In this document: one piece after another, positions 63,270 to 64,000 of the stretch
How the letters are laid out: every line of letters starts with the position of its first letter
Position numbering within the stretch: the first letter of the stretch is position 1
Source: Pseudomonas sp. Irchel s3b2
Lineage (GTDB): Bacteria; Pseudomonadota; Gammaproteobacteria; Pseudomonadales; Pseudomonadaceae
Direction of reading: 5' to 3'
Assembly: GCF_900187445.1 (NCBI RefSeq)
Contig: NZ_FYEB01000001.1
Span: 1,362,896 to 1,426,895 of the forward strand
Length of the DNA stretch: 64,000 nt
Translations under genes and position numbers: made by a program
The notes under the pieces: generated by a model
What the model was told of the DNA's origin: nothing
What the model saw: only the letters and a program-made list of their open reading frames with translations
Database searches by the model: none

Positions 63270-63302
63270 TGCAACTATAATCTAGTTGCATTGTGGTGGC
63301 AA
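63270..63302 (-). promoter_or_regulatory. hicA promoter and HicB operator
   Basis: Minus strand TTGCCA (63302-63297) and TATAGT (63279-63274), 17 nt apart. A perfect 8-bp inverted repeat TGCAACTA/TAGTTGCA (63270-63290) covers the -10, fitting repression by HicB. Confidence 0.8.
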
Positions 63303-63778
63303 ATTGAGTCTTGCTCATCCCTGAATACCTGTCTATCCACACAGTTTTTGGTGGCAGAACGCCATTTATCAAGGATTCTCTATCAGATTTCCTTATAGAT
63401 CAATTGGTCATAGAGGTAGATCGCGGCATTTTTATTACCTTTGCAGCGATCTGACTGCTTTTGTCGCACTTCTCGCTCAGCTCCATTCGGGGTTGGATCA
63501 AGCCTCAGATGTGTTCACGCGAGGCTCTGCCTTTCGGACCACGCTTGGTTAGGTCATCAGCCATTATCAATTCCCTTTTGGTAGGCCTGGAGCAGTCCAG
63601 GCCAAACCAGCATTGACCATCAAGACGTGCCCGCCTTTCGACTTGCCTACCTTGCGCAAAACCTCTGCTGCAGGCCCACGGTTTACCGTTTGCATAAGCA
63701 CAAAAAAGCGGATGTTTTGCCCCGCGCAGTAGGGTGTTTATTCTATATAAAACAATAGGTTAGGTTTGTTTAGGCCCC
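63303..63778. other. Gene-poor right end of prophage
   Basis: No intact gene in ~475 nt. There is a perfect 8-bp inverted repeat (63584-63591 with 63596-63603) and a possible pseudogene fragment (next entry). The rest looks decayed. Confidence 0.5.
63505..63564 (-). pseudogene. Possible DUF3606 remnant
   Basis: 19-codon frame beginning MADDLTKRGP behind AGGGA, which is how DUF3606 proteins start, then a stop. Short, so uncertain. Confidence 0.25.
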
Positions 63779-63830
63779 AGCATGGGGTGCTAGGGGTAGA
63801 GTGTTCGAATCACTCCGTCCCGACCATATT
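63779..63830 (+). repeat. attR: tRNA-Pro fragment
   Basis: Second copy of the 52-bp core, lacking the 5' half of the tRNA. One mismatch to attL (63798). Confidence 0.9.
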
Positions 63831-63842
63831 ATTCAATGACTT

Positions 63843-63871
63843 AGCCCAACCTCCACAGGTTGGGCTTTTTC
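63843..63871 (+). terminator. Host terminator beyond attR
   Basis: Perfect 9-bp stem AGCCCAACC/GGTTGGGCT and T5. Probably the original tRNA-Pro terminator. The intron starts 4 nt after the T-run. Confidence 0.88.
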
Positions 63872-63874
63872 ACG

Positions 63875-64000
63875 GTGCGCCAGGCATGGCGCGTTGCGCG
63901 CAAGCGCAACCCGCTTGGCTGTGGTGGCCAAGCGGGTGACTTGGAGGTGCAAGTCCTCTACACACCCGGCAAGGGGAAGTGTTAGCCAGAGGCAAGGGTG
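63875..64000 (+). mobile_element. Group II intron, class-C-like, 5' part (continues beyond window)
   Basis: Starts GTGCGCC with an immediate small stem, then GTGACTTGGAGGTGCAAGTC and GTGTTAGCC…GCAAGGGTG, which match the domain I layout I know from class C introns such as O.i.I1. Class C introns insert just after terminator hairpins, as here. The reverse transcriptase would be outside the window. Confidence 0.78.

Larger units (their letters stand above)
19938..63830. mobile_element. Complete-looking lambda/P2 mosaic prophage in tRNA-Pro
   Basis: About 43.9 kb bounded by a 52-bp direct repeat. It has integrase and excisionase-like genes at the left, lambda-style immunity and replication, Q, lysis, lambda-like head and P2-like contractile tail, all without visible breaks in essential genes. 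Accessory genes lie at the left arm, between Q and lysis, and at the right end. Whether it can be induced is not known. Confidence 0.92.

Overview
The window is a piece of a Pseudomonas chromosome, most like the P. fluorescens group. The gene order (thrS-infC-rpmI-rplT-pheS-pheT-ihfA-merR-like-tRNA-Pro), the DUF1654 and CapB-type cold-shock proteins, and the high-GC codon use all point there. Bases 1-19,985 are host chromosome and about 19,938-63,830 are a complete-looking prophage. The last ~125 bases are the 5' end of a group II intron.

Host part. (1) The end of a SPOR-domain protein gene faces an endA/DUF1654 pair that carries a LexA-box promoter. (2) A periplasmic glutaminase-asparaginase (ansB). 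(3) A ribose/nucleoside operon, rbsBACRKD plus an exported nucleoside hydrolase, behind a sigma-70 promoter with a LacI-type palindrome. The hydrolase would release ribose in the periplasm, RbsBAC imports it, RbsD converts the ring form and RbsK phosphorylates it. (4) Small proteins: an I78-type inhibitor lipoprotein, a cold-shock protein and several hypotheticals. (5) The translation operon thrS to ihfA, a MerR-like regulator and tRNA-Pro(GGG).

Prophage. It sits in the 3' part of tRNA-Pro, with a 52-bp direct repeat at 19,938 and 63,779. Leftward from the immunity region lie integrase, an excisionase-like gene and an accessory block: a nucleotidyl-cyclase-like protein, a DUF2971 protein, a C5 DNA methyltransferase with a second gene overprinted in another frame, and a lone tail-spike-like gene. 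The immunity region resembles lambda: CI (S24 repressor), Cro and CII-like genes, three operators between cI and cro, and two matching operators 2.5 kb away over a leftward promoter. A membrane protein gene occupies the rex position. Rightward come replication genes (O/DnaT-like with iterons, P-like), a second tyrosine recombinase, a Q-like antiterminator, an AT-rich KAP NTPase gene in reverse orientation, tandem terminators and a holin/SAR-endolysin/Rz/Rz1 cassette. The head module is lambda-like (GpA terminase, portal B, protease C with internal scaffold, D, E, Z) and the contractile tail module is P2-like (V, W, J, I, fibre, FI sheath, FII tube, E/E' frameshift, T, U, X, D).

The right end carries hicA-hicB and a SecB-like chaperone gene in one tightly overlapping operon, a candidate toxin-antitoxin-chaperone system. 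Just past attR, a host terminator is followed at once by a class-C-like group II intron that runs off the window. The most unusual signals are the HicAB-SecB operon, the overprinted methyltransferase locus, two DUF1654 genes each with a LexA box, the cyclase-like/DUF2971 pair, the reversed KAP NTPase gene, and the exact 29-residue repeats in the tail protein I.
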